Assembly: GCF_000261365.1 (NCBI RefSeq)
Contig: NZ_AJVC01000003.1
Span: 992,001 to 1,056,000, forward strand
Source of the DNA: Herbaspirillum sp. GW103
GTDB taxonomy: Bacteria > Pseudomonadota > Gammaproteobacteria > Burkholderiales > Burkholderiaceae_D
DNA: 64,000 nt
Reading direction: 5' to 3'
Made by a program: the position numbers and the translations under genes. Positions 31,768-41,344 of this stretch are shown here, one piece after another (within the stretch, counting starts at the first letter, position 1; every line of letters begins with the position of its first letter). Under the pieces are notes generated by a model that ran no database searches, was not told where the DNA came from, and worked only from the letters and a program-made list of their open reading frames with translations.

Positions 31768-34331
31768 GCGGCAGTCTCGGGCTTGGCCTTGCGCCGGGTG
31801 GCGGGCTTGGGTTGTTCACGCGAGGCGGTCTTGTCGGCGGCACCTTCCAGCTCGCGCAGCATGCGCGCCACGCGGTCGGCCAGTTTCTCGGTCGAGAGCT
31901 TCTCGCGGAAGCGTTCCACCATCAGCGGCAGGGCAAACGGGGTAGGGCGCTCCAGCTGCACCAGCCTCAGAGTGCGTGCGCGCAGCTCGGCCAGGGTGCT
32001 GCGCAGGCGCTCCAGTTCCAGCTCCTGTTCCAGCACCTCGCGCTGGGCCTGGGTGAGCAGCAGATTGCCGGCATCATGCTTGCGGAAGACCTCGAAGAAC
32101 AGCGCCGACGAAGCCTGCAACTGGCGCGCGCTCTTGTGCTGGCCGGGATAGCCCTGGCTGATCAACCCGGCAATGCGAGCGATCTCGCGGAAACGTCGCT
32201 GCGACAGTTCGGTGGCGTTCAGGCTGCAGAGTATGTCGTCCAGCAAGTGCTCCTCGCTGAAGAGCGCTTGTGCCTGGTCCGGGGCCAGGCGCGCCCACTC
32301 CACTTGCTCCGCCGCCAGCAGTTCGATACCGTAATCGTTGACGGCCATCGAGAACGTGGCTGCCCGCGTACTGGCCAGGCGCCAGGCCAGCAGAGACGCC
32401 AGTCCCAGGTGAACCAGGCGGCCGGCGAAGGGATAGAAGAACAGGTGATGGCCCTCCCGGCTCTTGAGTGCTTCCACCACCAGCCGCTGACCGGTGGGCA
32501 GTGCCGACCAGGCATCCTGCAGCGCCAGCAGTGGCCGCACCGCCTGCATTTCCGGGCCGTCGAAATGCTGTTGTTCGGCTTGTTGCAGGCGCTCCAGCAC
32601 GGCCTGCGCCAAGGTCGAGGACAAGGGCATGCGCCCGCCTTGCCAGCGCGGGACGGCGCCGCTGCCAGCAGTACTGCGGCGCACCCAGGCCGTCATCTCA
32701 TGGACCCGGACGAACTCCAGTACGCGCCCGCCAAAGAGAAAACGATCACCCGGACGCAGGCGCGCGATGAATCCTTCTTCAATCGTGCCAATGCGTCCGC
32801 CTTTCAGGTACTGCACGTGCAGGCTGGCGTCGGCGACAATGGTGCCGATGTTCATCCGGTGCCGCCGCGCAATGGCCGGCACGTCAACGCGGTAGAACCC
32901 GTCTTGCCCCAGGGCGACCCGGTGGTATTCCGGATAGGCGCTCAGGCTCCGGCCGCCGCGCGCCACGAAGTCCAGCGCCCATTGCCACTGGTCCTCGTGC
33001 AAGTCGCGATAAGACCAGGCCTGGCGCACTTCCTGCAACAGCTCATCGGCGCGGAAACCGCCTCCCAGGGCGATGGTCACCAGATGCTGGACCAGTACGT
33101 CCAGCGGTGTCCCGGGTACCGCACGTTCTTCGACGCGGCCGGCTGCTACCGCATCCTGGGCGGCGATGGCTTCCACCAGCTCCAGGCTGTTGGTCGGCAC
33201 CAGCGTGGCGCGCGAGCTGCGCCCCGGTGAGTGGCCGGAGCGCCCGGCGCGCTGCAGCAGCCGGGCCACGCCACGTGGGCTGCCGATCTGCAACACCCGC
33301 TCCACCGGGGTGAAATCCACCCCCAGGTCCAGGCTGGAGGTACAGACCACGGCCTTGAGTCGGCCATCACGCAGGCCGTGTTCGACCCAGTCCCGCACTT
33401 CACGGTCCAGGGAGCCATGATGCAGGGCGATGATGCCCGCCCAGTCGGGCCGGGCGTCCAACAGATTCTGGTACCAGAGTTCAGCTTGGGAACGTGTGTT
33501 GGTGAAGACCAGCGTACTGCCGCTGGCCTCAATCTCCTGCACCACGGCCGGCAGCATCTGCATGCCGAGGTGGCCAGCCCAGGCAAAGCGGGTCGGCTGC
33601 GGTGGCAACAGGGTATCGATGACGATGCGCTTGCGTTGCTCGCCCCGTACCAGCACGCCCTGTCCGGCAGCCGCAGGACCGAGCAGGACTTGCAGCGATT
33701 GCTCAAGATTGCCCAGCGTGGCCGACAGCCCCCACACCACCATCCCTGGCCGCCAGCGTCGCAGGCGCGCCAGGGCAAGCTGCACCTGTACGCCACGCTT
33801 GTTGCCCATCAGTTCATGCCACTCATCCACGATCACGGCATCGAGCTTCGCAAAGCGTTGTTGGGCATCGGCTTGCGACAGCAGCAGCGACAGGCTTTCC
33901 GGGGTCGTCACCAGGGCCTGGGGCAGGGATTTCATCTGGCGCGCACGCTCGCCAGCGGCGGTGTCTCCCGTGCGCATGCCAGCCTGCCAGTGCGGCAGCA
34001 GGTCGGCCAGCGGCGCTTGCAGGGCGCGCAAAGTGTCGGTGGCCAGGGCGCGCATGGGGGTGATCCACAAGACCCGCAGGCCGCTCACATGGGTGGGCAG
34101 GTCCGGCTGCCCCAGCCTGGGTTCGGCGTGCAGCAGTGCGGCGAACCAGACCGCATAGGTCTTGCCCGAGCCCGTGCCGGAATGCAGCAGGCCGCTCTTG
34201 CCCAAGGTGGCGGCCTGCCAGACGGCGCGCTGGAAATCGAAAACCTCCCAGCCGCGCTGGCTGAACCATTGTTCAGCCTGAGACAGGGCGATCTTCCCGC
34301 TGGAACGGGAATTAGTCGTCTTGCGTGGCAC
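31764..34331 (-). CDS. Ligase-associated DNA damage response DEXH-box helicase (Lhr-like)
   Basis: SF2 helicase of 855 residues. Walker A GTGSGKT is near residue 50, the DEXH box reads [13 protein letters not shown] near 168, motif III is LSATLGN, and the C-terminal RecA domain has [10 protein letters not shown] and [20 protein letters not shown]. After residue 400 come the winged-helix and Lhr-core regions; the very end is Lys/Arg/Ala-rich ([11 protein letters not shown]). It is the helicase of the repair cassette and overlaps the ligase gene by 20 bases. Shorter than full Lhr (about 1500 residues), as usual for this subfamily. Confidence 0.93.
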   Translation of the reverse strand: MPRKTTNSRSSGKIALSQAEQWFSQRGWEVFDFQRAVWQAATLGKSGLLHSGTGSGKTYAVWFAALLHAEPRLGQPDLPTHVSGLRVLWITPMRALATDTLRALQAPLADLLPHWQAGMRTGDTAAGERARQMKSLPQALVTTPESLSLLLSQADAQQRFAKLDAVIVDEWHELMGNKRGVQVQLALARLRRWRPGMVVWGLSATLGNLEQSLQVLLGPAAAGQGVLVRGEQRKRIVIDTLLPPQPTRFAWAGHLGMQMLPAVVQEIEASGSTLVFTNTRSQAELWYQNLLDARPDWAGIIALHHGSLDREVRDWVEHGLRDGRLKAVVCTSSLDLGVDFTPVERVLQIGSPRGVARLLQRAGRSGHSPGRSSRATLVPTNSLELVEAIAAQDAVAAGRVEERAVPGTPLDVLVQHLVTIALGGGFRADELLQEVRQAWSYRDLHEDQWQWALDFVARGGRSLSAYPEYHRVALGQDGFYRVDVPAIARRHRMNIGTIVADASLHVQYLKGGRIGTIEEGFIARLRPGDRFLFGGRVLEFVRVHEMTAWVRRSTAGSGAVPRWQGGRMPLSSTLAQAVLERLQQAEQQHFDGPEMQAVRPLLALQDAWSALPTGQRLVVEALKSREGHHLFFYPFAGRLVHLGLASLLAWRLASTRAATFSMAVNDYGIELLAAEQVEWARLAPDQAQALFSEEHLLDDILCSLNATELSQRRFREIARIAGLISQGYPGQHKSARQLQASSALFFEVFRKHDAGNLLLTQAQREVLEQELELERLRSTLAELRARTLRLVQLERPTPFALPLMVERFREKLSTEKLADRVARMLRELEGAADKTASREQPKPATRRKAKPETAA

Positions 34332-36015
34332 GATGCAGTTCTTTCTGTTTTTCCTCGGAGGGCAGGCTGGCGGTTGGCCCCAGCAGCTCCCGCAGACTGG
34401 TCAGGGTATCGGCCTGTTCGACCGTCTTGTCCGGGCGCTGGCGCAGGATGCGCGGGAAGCGCACGGCGATGCCCGCCTTGTGGCGGGACGACAGGGCGAT
34501 GCCCTCAAAGCCGATCTCGAACACCATGCTCGGCCTGACACTGCGCACCGGACCGAATTTCTCGATGGTGGTCTTGCGGATGACCTGGTCGACCACCGCA
34601 ATCTCGGCATCGGTGAGGCCGGAATAGGCCTTGGCGAAGGGCACCAGCCGACGCTCGCCGTGTTCGTCCGGAGCGTCCCACACCGCAAACGTGTAGTCGG
34701 TGTACAGCGAGGCACGCCGCCCATGACCTGCCTGGGCGTAGATCAGCACGGCATCGATGGAATAGGGATCGACCTTCCACTTCCACCAGGTTCCGACATC
34801 GCGGGTGCGCCCAATGCCGTAGTGTGCCTCCCGCTGCTTCAACATCATGCCTTCCACGCCACGCTCGCGCGCGCTGCTGCGCAGCTGCGCCAGGCTGCTC
34901 CAGTCAGAGGCGACGATGCGGGGCGCCAGCATCAGGGCGGGCGCGGCATGGGCCTGCACCAGGGTTTCCAGTCGGTGGCGGCGTTCATGCTGGGGCAGGC
35001 CGCGCAGATCCTGGCCGTCCTGTTCCAGCAGATCGTAGGCGATCAGACCGGCGGGCAGGTCAGCCAGCAGGCGGGCGGTGAGGTTCTTGCGACCGATGCG
35101 TTTTTGCAGGTCGGCGAAAGGCGCCACGCGATCAGCTTGCGGTCCGCAATCGGCCAGGCGGATGACGATCTCGCCATCGATGACGGTGCCATCGGGCAGG
35201 GCCAGCCTGGCCAGTTCGGGAAAACGGTCGGTGATCAGTTCTTCTCCGCGCGACCACAGCCAGTTGCTCCCCTGTCGGCGCACCAGCTGGGCGCGGATGC
35301 CATCGTATTTCCATTCGACTTGCCAGTCCGAGAGCGCTCCCAGAGTGTCTGGCACCTCCATCAGCGGATGGGCCAGGAAGAAAGGATAGGGCTGCCCACC
35401 CTGCAACTGCGTATCCTGACCCGCGGCCGGCGCAATCAGTGCGGCAAAGCGCAGGGCATCGGGCCGGGTGCGGCCATCGGTCCAGCCAACCATGCGTTGT
35501 GCGACCAGCTTGGGATCGAGCCGGGCAACGCCAGCCAGCGCCCGTGTGACCAGCAGGCGCGACACGCCCACGCGAAAACCGCCGCCGATCAGTTTGGACA
35601 GCAGGAAGCGTCCCTGCCAGTCCAGTTCATCCCAGGCGGCGAACAGGGCGCTGCGGATGACGGCCGGATCGGCGCCACGCAAGGGCGCGATGCGCTCCTC
35701 CATCCAGCGCGCCAGCCCGAGGTCGCTGGCGCCGGAGGGCGGCGGCAGGACGTGGGCGATGGTCTCGGCCAGGTCGCCCACGCTGTGATAGCACTCTTCG
35801 AACAGCCATTCATCGATCTGCGCGTATTGCATCGCGCATTGCTTGAGCAAGCTGGTAGGAACCGTCTGGCGCGGCTTGCCCCCGGCCAGGAAGTACACTG
35901 CCCAGGCCGCATCGGCGGCTTGAGCACGATCAAAGTAGTCCTGCAGGGCGGCCAGCTTGCGGGTGGTGGAGGTGGTGGCATCCAGTTCGGCATAGAGCCG
36001 CGAAAATTCACGCAT
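34312..36015 (-). CDS. ATP-dependent DNA ligase (repair cassette type)
   Basis: Ligase of 567 residues. An all-helical N-terminal DNA-binding domain (about 1-200) is followed by the adenylation domain with motif [15 protein letters not shown], active-site Lys near residue 235, then VIDGEIVI and a late [12 protein letters not shown] motif. The OB-fold has [19 protein letters not shown] near residue 500. Unlike LigD it has no polymerase or nuclease domain. It is additional to the NAD-dependent LigA that every bacterium uses. It starts eight bases inside the exonuclease gene. In relatives the cassette is linked to DNA damage tolerance. Confidence 0.93.
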   Translation of the reverse strand: MREFSRLYAELDATTSTTRKLAALQDYFDRAQAADAAWAVYFLAGGKPRQTVPTSLLKQCAMQYAQIDEWLFEECYHSVGDLAETIAHVLPPPSGASDLGLARWMEERIAPLRGADPAVIRSALFAAWDELDWQGRFLLSKLIGGGFRVGVSRLLVTRALAGVARLDPKLVAQRMVGWTDGRTRPDALRFAALIAPAAGQDTQLQGGQPYPFFLAHPLMEVPDTLGALSDWQVEWKYDGIRAQLVRRQGSNWLWSRGEELITDRFPELARLALPDGTVIDGEIVIRLADCGPQADRVAPFADLQKRIGRKNLTARLLADLPAGLIAYDLLEQDGQDLRGLPQHERRHRLETLVQAHAAPALMLAPRIVASDWSSLAQLRSSARERGVEGMMLKQREAHYGIGRTRDVGTWWKWKVDPYSIDAVLIYAQAGHGRRASLYTDYTFAVWDAPDEHGERRLVPFAKAYSGLTDAEIAVVDQVIRKTTIEKFGPVRSVRPSMVFEIGFEGIALSSRHKAGIAVRFPRILRQRPDKTVEQADTLTSLRELLGPTASLPSEEKQKELHRATQDD

Positions 36016-37069
36016 GGCCGCTTTCCTGCGCTGCTACGGGCGCAGCCGGGGTAGTGCTGTCTTGCGTTTCTTCATCTCCGTATTCGGTGGCAAAGGCGCC
36101 GGCATCGAGCCCTTGCTGCCGCAGCCAGCGCACCATGGTGGCGACCTGACCATGGGTCACGATGACCCGCTCGGCGCCGGTGGCGCGGATCGCCTCGTGC
36201 AGGGCCGGCCAGTCCGCATGGTCGGAGAGGACGAAGCCACGGTCGACCCCGCGCCGCCGACGTGTCCCTCGCAGGCGCATCCAGCCGCTGGCGAAGGCAT
36301 CGCTGTAGTCGCCAAACCGGCGTATCCAGGGCGAACCCGCCGCCGAAGGCGGCGCGATCACCAGGCTGCCGGCGTAGACGGTGGCCTTGCTGCGTTTGTC
36401 GGCCTCCGCTTGGCCTGCGGTGAGCGTCTCCGGCAGGGCGATGCCGGCTTCGCGATAGAGCAGGTTGAGCGGCTCCACTGCGCCATGGCAGATGATGGGA
36501 CCGATGCTGGCGTCGATGCCATGCAGAATGCGCTGCGCCTTGCCAAAGGAATAGCAGAACAGCACGCTGGCGCGCCCTTGCGCGGCGTTGCTGCGCCACC
36601 AACGGTTGATCTCGTCGAAGATCTCCTGCTGCGCTTGCCAGCGGTAGATCGGCATGCCGAAGGTGGATTCGGTGATGAAGGCGTGGCATCGCACCGGCTC
36701 GAAGGGCGCGCAGGTACCGTCAGGTTCCAGCTTGTAGTCACCCGAGGCCACCCAGATACGGCCTTCGTGCTCCATGCGCAGTTGTGCCGAGCCCAGCACG
36801 TGTCCAGCGGGGTGCAGCGACAGCCGTACGCCATTGTGGTTGATGCGCTCGCCATAAGGCAACGTTTGCAGGGGGATATCCGCACCCAGGCGCGCCCGCA
36901 GGATGCCCGCGCCCGGTGCCGCCGCCAGATAGTGCCCATGGCCCACACGGGCATGGTCGGCGTGGGCGTGCGTAATGACCGCGCGCGCCACCGGGCGCCA
37001 GGGATCGATGTAGAAATCGCCGGGGACGCAATACAGCCCTTCCTTGCGCACCACTACCATGTCTTCCAT
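36008..37069 (-). CDS. Ligase-associated DNA damage response exonuclease (MBL fold, beta-CASP type)
   Basis: Metallo-beta-lactamase-fold nuclease of 353 residues, related to SNM1/Artemis-type repair nucleases. The metal motif HAHADHAR is near residue 35, the second metal site in HPAGHVLGSAQ near 87, SGDYK near 112, and a late SDHADWPALHEAI carries the third. It is the first gene of the cassette and presumably trims DNA ends before ligation. Two starts are possible: this ATG or one three codons later, which has a better GGAAG ribosome site. Confidence 0.92.
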   Translation of the reverse strand: MEDMVVVRKEGLYCVPGDFYIDPWRPVARAVITHAHADHARVGHGHYLAAAPGAGILRARLGADIPLQTLPYGERINHNGVRLSLHPAGHVLGSAQLRMEHEGRIWVASGDYKLEPDGTCAPFEPVRCHAFITESTFGMPIYRWQAQQEIFDEINRWWRSNAAQGRASVLFCYSFGKAQRILHGIDASIGPIICHGAVEPLNLLYREAGIALPETLTAGQAEADKRSKATVYAGSLVIAPPSAAGSPWIRRFGDYSDAFASGWMRLRGTRRRRGVDRGFVLSDHADWPALHEAIRATGAERVIVTHGQVATMVRWLRQQGLDAGAFATEYGDEETQDSTTPAAPVAAQESGHA

Positions 37070-37430
37070 GCGGGAGTTGTCCTTGCTCTGCCTTGAAAAA
37101 ATCGTGCGGCTCCGTTTTGCCGTGTCCGGCCCGCTTTGTCCATGCCTGCAGCGGTCTTGTCGCGGCTTTGTCGCAAGTTATATGAAGCTTTTTGCAGAGT
37201 TGCCGAGTTGCCGATGCCGGTTCCACTTGTCAGCTTAACGGCAAGCACCGCACGCCACTGTCAGTGCCCGCCCTGCATTCCTGTCAGTGAGCAGGCCGAC
37301 GTGTCCTGATGAAACTTGATTTCCGTTTGCATTGCCGCAACGCACAATGCACATTATTTGGGTATGCTTGTGGTGAACTCAAATTGGCATTGCGCCAAGC
37401 ATCGAACTCAAAAGAATCACACGAATCCTC
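37070..37430. other. Divergent intergenic region between the repair cassette and the HDOD gene
   Basis: No gene found. It must hold the promoters of both divergent units. A short tandem repeat, GAGTTGCC twice in a row, lies near 37198. No LexA box is present, so the repair cassette does not look directly SOS-controlled from here. Confidence 0.5.
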
Positions 37431-38363
37431 ATGTCTCATTACGTCGATCCCCTGGTTTTCCGTGAACTGCAAGACTCTGAAGTCTTGCCTGCGCCTTCGG
37501 GTGTGCGTCTGAAGATCATGCAGATGTGCCAGCAGGAAGACATTGCGCTGCCGGAGCTGGTGGCGCAGGTGCAGGGTGATCCGGTGCTGGCCGGTCGCCT
37601 GATCCAGATTGCCAACATCCCCAACATCAACAAGGGGCGCATGGTGGCCGCCGTCAATATCGAGCTGTTGCTGATGGTCGGTCTGCATGCGGTGCGTCAG
37701 ATGGCGCTGGCGATCTCGCTGACCGAATCGGCGCGGCGCGGGGATTGCGAGCAGTTCGACTATGACCTGTTCTGGAGCCGTTGCACGGCCATGGCCTGCG
37801 CCGGTCAGGCCCTGGGCGACCTGCTGCAGGTGGCGCCGCCGGCAGAAATGTTCACCATCGGTCTGCTGGCCGATATCGGCCGGCTGGGGCTGGCCTCGGC
37901 GCGTCCCAAACGTTACGGCGAGCTGCTGCGCACCGGCGTGCAGGGCGCCTCGTTGCGACAGGAAGAAAAGGCACTGTTCGGATTCAACCATCTTGAACTG
38001 GCCGCAGCGATGATGCAGGACTGGCTGTTCCCCAAGCTCTTCTGCGAAAGCGTCCTGTATCACGGCCAGGCCGACAACACCGGCATGGATGAGCAAGACC
38101 GTCAGCAGCGCCTGATCCGCCTGCTGGAACTGGCTGCCTGCGTGGCCGACGTCTGCGTGGCCAGCGATGCCCAGCGGCCGGCCCTGCTGCCGCGTCTGCT
38201 GGAACTGGGTGAACGTTTCGAGTTGCCGCTCTCCAGTCTGCAATACCTGTGCGGCCGCGTGTCCTGGGACTGGAGTGAATGGGGAGCATTGCTCAAGGTG
38301 CCGACCCGCGTGCTGCGCGAGATTGGCCCGGAGCTGCTCGCTGCGGCGCAACGGCCCGAGTGA
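37431..38363 (+). CDS. HDOD-domain signalling protein
   Basis: Protein of 310 residues. The HDOD domain covers about residues 20-210: LPAPSGVRLKIMQMCQQEDI, then the helix pair with GDPVLAGRLIQIAN and the run MFTIGLLADIGRLGL where HD-type phosphodiesterases keep the HD metal pair. HDOD proteins lack full metal ligands and act as output or adaptor domains in signalling. The remaining 100 residues are helical and without a named domain. It stands alone. The target is unknown. Confidence 0.82.
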   Translation: MSHYVDPLVFRELQDSEVLPAPSGVRLKIMQMCQQEDIALPELVAQVQGDPVLAGRLIQIANIPNINKGRMVAAVNIELLLMVGLHAVRQMALAISLTESARRGDCEQFDYDLFWSRCTAMACAGQALGDLLQVAPPAEMFTIGLLADIGRLGLASARPKRYGELLRTGVQGASLRQEEKALFGFNHLELAAAMMQDWLFPKLFCESVLYHGQADNTGMDEQDRQQRLIRLLELAACVADVCVASDAQRPALLPRLLELGERFELPLSSLQYLCGRVSWDWSEWGALLKVPTRVLREIGPELLAAAQRPE

Positions 38364-38878
38364 ATGGATTGCAGTCAGCGTCAGATTTAGTCATGAAAAA
38401 TCGAAGTTTTTCGTTGCTGATTTGTCAGGTGCCGATGGTACTATCCCCCTCGCTCTGGAAGTGAAGCGCCTCTGTTGATCGTCAGGAACGTTGCAGGAAC
38501 CGCCCGTGGCCCGCATCTCCCCGTCATCATCAGACTCTGTCCTGACTTCGCTTCCGGCGGCTCGCAAGGCTCGATGAACCCAGCCAGATTGATGTTCCTT
38601 CCGTAAAAGCCACGGCATTTACCGCAGCCACCAACGAGGACATATTCATCAATAGGGCCTTGCCTGCGCCTTTCCTGTCCGGAATGCCTGGCAATTTCCT
38701 TTGCTAATGTGTCCCCGGCATGGCAGCGGCGCGATTTCCCTTCGGTTCGCTCCGACCACAATGTTGTCTCCGTCGCCTGCGACGTGCTCCGTCACGTCTG
38801 CGGCAGGCACGGGTGTGTCATCGTGGCCACGCGAATGCCGTACCGATCAAAATAAAGTACAAGAAAGTGGGGTCTTTC
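38364..38878. other. Intergenic stretch of about 510 bases
   Basis: No gene that I can support. The minus strand holds a 106-codon frame with a Cys/Gly-rich middle (GGCGKCRGFYGRNINLAG), but it lacks a ribosome site and family features. The 3' part carries the promoter of the MetA-type gene; an AAAGTGG-like ribosome site directly precedes its ATG. Confidence 0.45.
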
Positions 38879-39628
38879 ATGAAAAACAAAACCATCCGAG
38901 TGTCCTGCCTGACCGCACTGCTGCTGGCCGCCAGTCATCCGGCCTTTGCCGCTCATCCGCTGGTCACCGATGATGCCGGCGTACAAGGCAGTGGCGGCAT
39001 GCAGCTGGAAATGAATACCGACTGGAGCAGGCAGGACGGCAACGCCGCTCATGTGGGCGGATTGACCTTCACCTACGGCGTGACGGACAAGCTGGACATG
39101 TTCTTCAACCTGCCGCAGACCTTCCAGGCTCCAAGCGGCACCGGGGTGGGGGATGTGTCAGTGGGCGCCAAATGGCGTTTCCATGAAGCCGATGGCCTGG
39201 CGCTGGCGCTCAAGCCAGAATTGTTCATGCCCAGCGGCGACGAAGAGAAGGGCCTGGGCACCGGCAGAAACAGCATGGCCCTCACCGGCATCGCCTCCTA
39301 CGAGACGGGCCCGTGGGCGCTGCATGGCAACCTGGGCCTGCGCTACAACCGCTTCAAGCTGGAAAGTGACCGGGAGGGGCAACGCAAGACCCTGTGGCGC
39401 GCTTCGGTAGCCGTCGCATATGGCCTCAATGAGCAGTGGCGCCTGGTGGCCGATACCGGCCTGGCACAGAACCCCGACGCTTCCAGCCGCAAGTTGCCTT
39501 CCTATGCCCTGGTGGGTGCGATCTGGTCACCCAACAAGACGGTGGACCTGGATGCCGGTGCCAAATTCGGTCTGAACAAGGCTGAGGTGACGCGGCAGTT
39601 TGGTGTCGGCGTGACCTTGCACTTCTGA
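38879..39628 (+). CDS. Outer-membrane protein of the MetA-pathway phenol-degradation type (PF13557-like)
   Basis: Protein of 249 residues. The signal peptide covers 1-25 (LTALLLAASHPAFAA). The mature protein is a beta-barrel: alternating strands such as GGLTFTYGVTDKLDMFFNLP, VGDVSVGAKWRF and a terminal VGVTLHF with the C-terminal Phe. This matches proteins annotated as putative MetA-pathway transporters, which have no proven substrate. I start at MKNKTIRVS before the signal peptide; the frame is open 53 codons further upstream with no coding character. Confidence 0.8.
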   Translation: MKNKTIRVSCLTALLLAASHPAFAAHPLVTDDAGVQGSGGMQLEMNTDWSRQDGNAAHVGGLTFTYGVTDKLDMFFNLPQTFQAPSGTGVGDVSVGAKWRFHEADGLALALKPELFMPSGDEEKGLGTGRNSMALTGIASYETGPWALHGNLGLRYNRFKLESDREGQRKTLWRASVAVAYGLNEQWRLVADTGLAQNPDASSRKLPSYALVGAIWSPNKTVDLDAGAKFGLNKAEVTRQFGVGVTLHF

Positions 39629-39754
39629 TCGGGGAGCCTCGGGGCAGCGCACGGAACTTCATCTCTGTGCGCTGCAACATGCAATGCGCTGGAAAGCCGC
39701 GCCAAATCTGCTATCGTTGACCTTGGCGCAAGGCCACGACTAAGGAGACGACAT

Positions 39755-39961
39755 ATGGATCTGGTGGAAAAATTCGATGCCAAGGGCAAGACCGGCGCAC
39801 CTTACCACGTAGAGGTGTACCAGACGCAACAGGACGAGGCTGACCAGGCTGCCCAGGCCTTCAGCCGCAGCTACAAGCTAACCGATGGCCGTGCGCTGGA
39901 TCCCCTGACCAACGAGAAATTCAGGATCGTTCAGACCGGCGAAAAGATCTACCGCGTCTGA
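39755..39961 (+). CDS. Small hypothetical protein
   Basis: Soluble protein of 68 residues, MDLVEKFDAKGKTGAPYHVE, and ending FRIVQTGEKIYRV. It reads like a compact alpha/beta fold of the kind found in short conserved proteins of Burkholderiales, with no named domain known to me. A good AAGGAGA site lies 6 bases upstream, and a rho-independent terminator follows after 30 bases, so it is probably its own transcription unit. Confidence 0.7.
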   Translation: MDLVEKFDAKGKTGAPYHVEVYQTQQDEADQAAQAFSRSYKLTDGRALDPLTNEKFRIVQTGEKIYRV

Positions 39962-39990
39962 GCCCGCCCTGGACCAGCAACCAGCCGATC

Positions 39991-40021
39991 AGGCCGGCAC
40001 CGCAAGGTGGCCGGCCTTTTT
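39991..40021 (+). terminator. Rho-independent terminator of the 68-residue protein gene
   Basis: AGGCCGGCACC pairs with GGTGGCCGGCCT with one bulged base over a GCAA tetraloop, followed by five T. Confidence 0.85.
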
Positions 40022-40047
40022 GTTGCCTGCGCGGACGGTACAAAGCT

Positions 40048-40153
40048 TCATATGCAGGTATAAGCACCGTCTGCATTGACAATGGCGCCGGTCATGAGAC
40101 TGGCGGCGTCCGAGGCCAGGAAGGTCTCTCGGGGCAGGAACTGCGCAGGCAGA
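40048..40153 (-). pseudogene. C-terminal remnant of an SDR dehydrogenase gene
   Basis: The minus strand encodes LPRETFLASDAASLMTGAIV and then NADGAYTCI before a stop. This is the standard end of short-chain dehydrogenases (the 'FLASDxASxxTGxxxNVDGG' pattern). The reading frame fails upstream because the sequence becomes the 3' end of prpF. Only about 35 codons are left. It shows that an SDR gene once ended here and was removed when its front part was replaced or deleted. Confidence 0.65.
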
Positions 40154-41344
40154 TCAGAACGCATCCCCCGGCACCCGCACCCAGCCTTCCATCAGCACCC
40201 GCGCGCTGCGGCTCATGATGGCCTTGGTGACGACCCACTGGCCGTCTTCCAGCTTCGCTTCCGCACCGACACGCAAGGTCCCGGACGGATGGCCGAAGCG
40301 CACGCTGTGGCGTTCGCCCCCACCCGCCGCCAGGTTCACCAGCGTCCCCGGAATGGCCGCTGCCGTGCCGATGGCCACGGCAGCCGTGCCCATCATGGCG
40401 TGGTGCAGCTTGCCCATGGACATGGCGCGCACCAGTACGTCAGCGTCCTTCTCCGTGACAGTCTTGCCACTGGAGGAGATGTATTGCTTGGGCGGTGCAA
40501 CGAAGGCCACCTTGGGCGTGTGCTGGCGGGTGGCTGCTTCTTCCACCTTGTTGATCAGGCCCATGCGGATCGCCCCATGCGCGCGGATCGTTTCGAAGCG
40601 CGCCAGCGCGGCGGGATCGCTGTTGATGGCGTCCTGCAGTTCGGTGCCGGTATAGCCGATCTCGTCGGCATTGAGGAAGATGGTCGGGATCCCGGCATTG
40701 ATCATGGTGGCCTGGAAGCTGCCCACGCCGGGCACTTCCAGGGTATCGACCACATTGCCGGTGGGGAACATGGCGCCACCCGCGCCTTCTTCCTCAGCGG
40801 CCGGGTCCATGAATTCCAGCTGGACTTCGGCGGCGGGGAAGGTGACACCATCCAGTTCGAAGTCACCGGTTTCCTGTACCTGTCCGCCGCGAATGGGGAC
40901 GTGGGCCACGATGGTCTTGCCGATGTTGGCCTGCCAGATGGTGATGACGGCCACACCATCCTGCGGCAGCTTCGAAGGATCCACCAGACCGGCAGAAATC
41001 GCGAAGGGGCCGACCGCCGCCGACAGGTTGCCGCAATTGCCGCTCCAGTCGACGAAATCCTTGTCGATGGAGACCTGGCCGAACAGGTAATCGACATCAT
41101 GGCCGGGTCGCTCGCTGCGCGAGATGATGACCGTCTTGCTGGTGCTGGAGGTGGCGCCGCCCATGCCATCGATCTGCTTGCCGTAGGGATCGGGACTGCC
41201 GATCACCCGCTGCAGCAGCTTGTCACGCGCGCGGCCCGGGACGCGGGCGGCTTCGGGCAGCTCGTCCAGCTTGAAGAAGACGCCCTTGCTGGTGCCGCCA
41301 CGCAGATAGGTGGCGGGGATACGGATCTGGGGGACTTGGCTCAT
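40154..41344 (-). CDS. prpF: PrpF, AcnD-accessory protein / 2-methylaconitate cis-trans isomerase
   Basis: Protein of 396 residues with the PrpF fold (related to diaminopimelate epimerase). It starts QIRIPATYLRGGTSKGVFF, and has the catalytic segments GNCGNLSAAVGPFAI (active-site Cys in place of the DapF Cys) and MGTAAVAIGTAAAIPG. PrpF isomerises the trans-2-methylaconitate made by AcnD into the cis form needed by the next step of propionate degradation. It follows acnD with a 4-base ATGA overlap, so the two are coupled. A broken SDR gene follows behind. Confidence 0.94.
   Translation of the reverse strand: MSQVPQIRIPATYLRGGTSKGVFFKLDELPEAARVPGRARDKLLQRVIGSPDPYGKQIDGMGGATSSTSKTVIISRSERPGHDVDYLFGQVSIDKDFVDWSGNCGNLSAAVGPFAISAGLVDPSKLPQDGVAVITIWQANIGKTIVAHVPIRGGQVQETGDFELDGVTFPAAEVQLEFMDPAAEEEGAGGAMFPTGNVVDTLEVPGVGSFQATMINAGIPTIFLNADEIGYTGTELQDAINSDPAALARFETIRAHGAIRMGLINKVEEAATRQHTPKVAFVAPPKQYISSSGKTVTEKDADVLVRAMSMGKLHHAMMGTAAVAIGTAAAIPGTLVNLAAGGGERHSVRFGHPSGTLRVGAEAKLEDGQWVVTKAIMSRSARVLMEGWVRVPGDAF

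Noticed and set aside
38441-38761. A 106-codon minus-strand frame with GGCGKCRGFYGRN
   Set aside because: No ribosome site, no signal peptide or domain, and it runs across the promoter region of the next gene. The Cys-rich segment alone is not enough.
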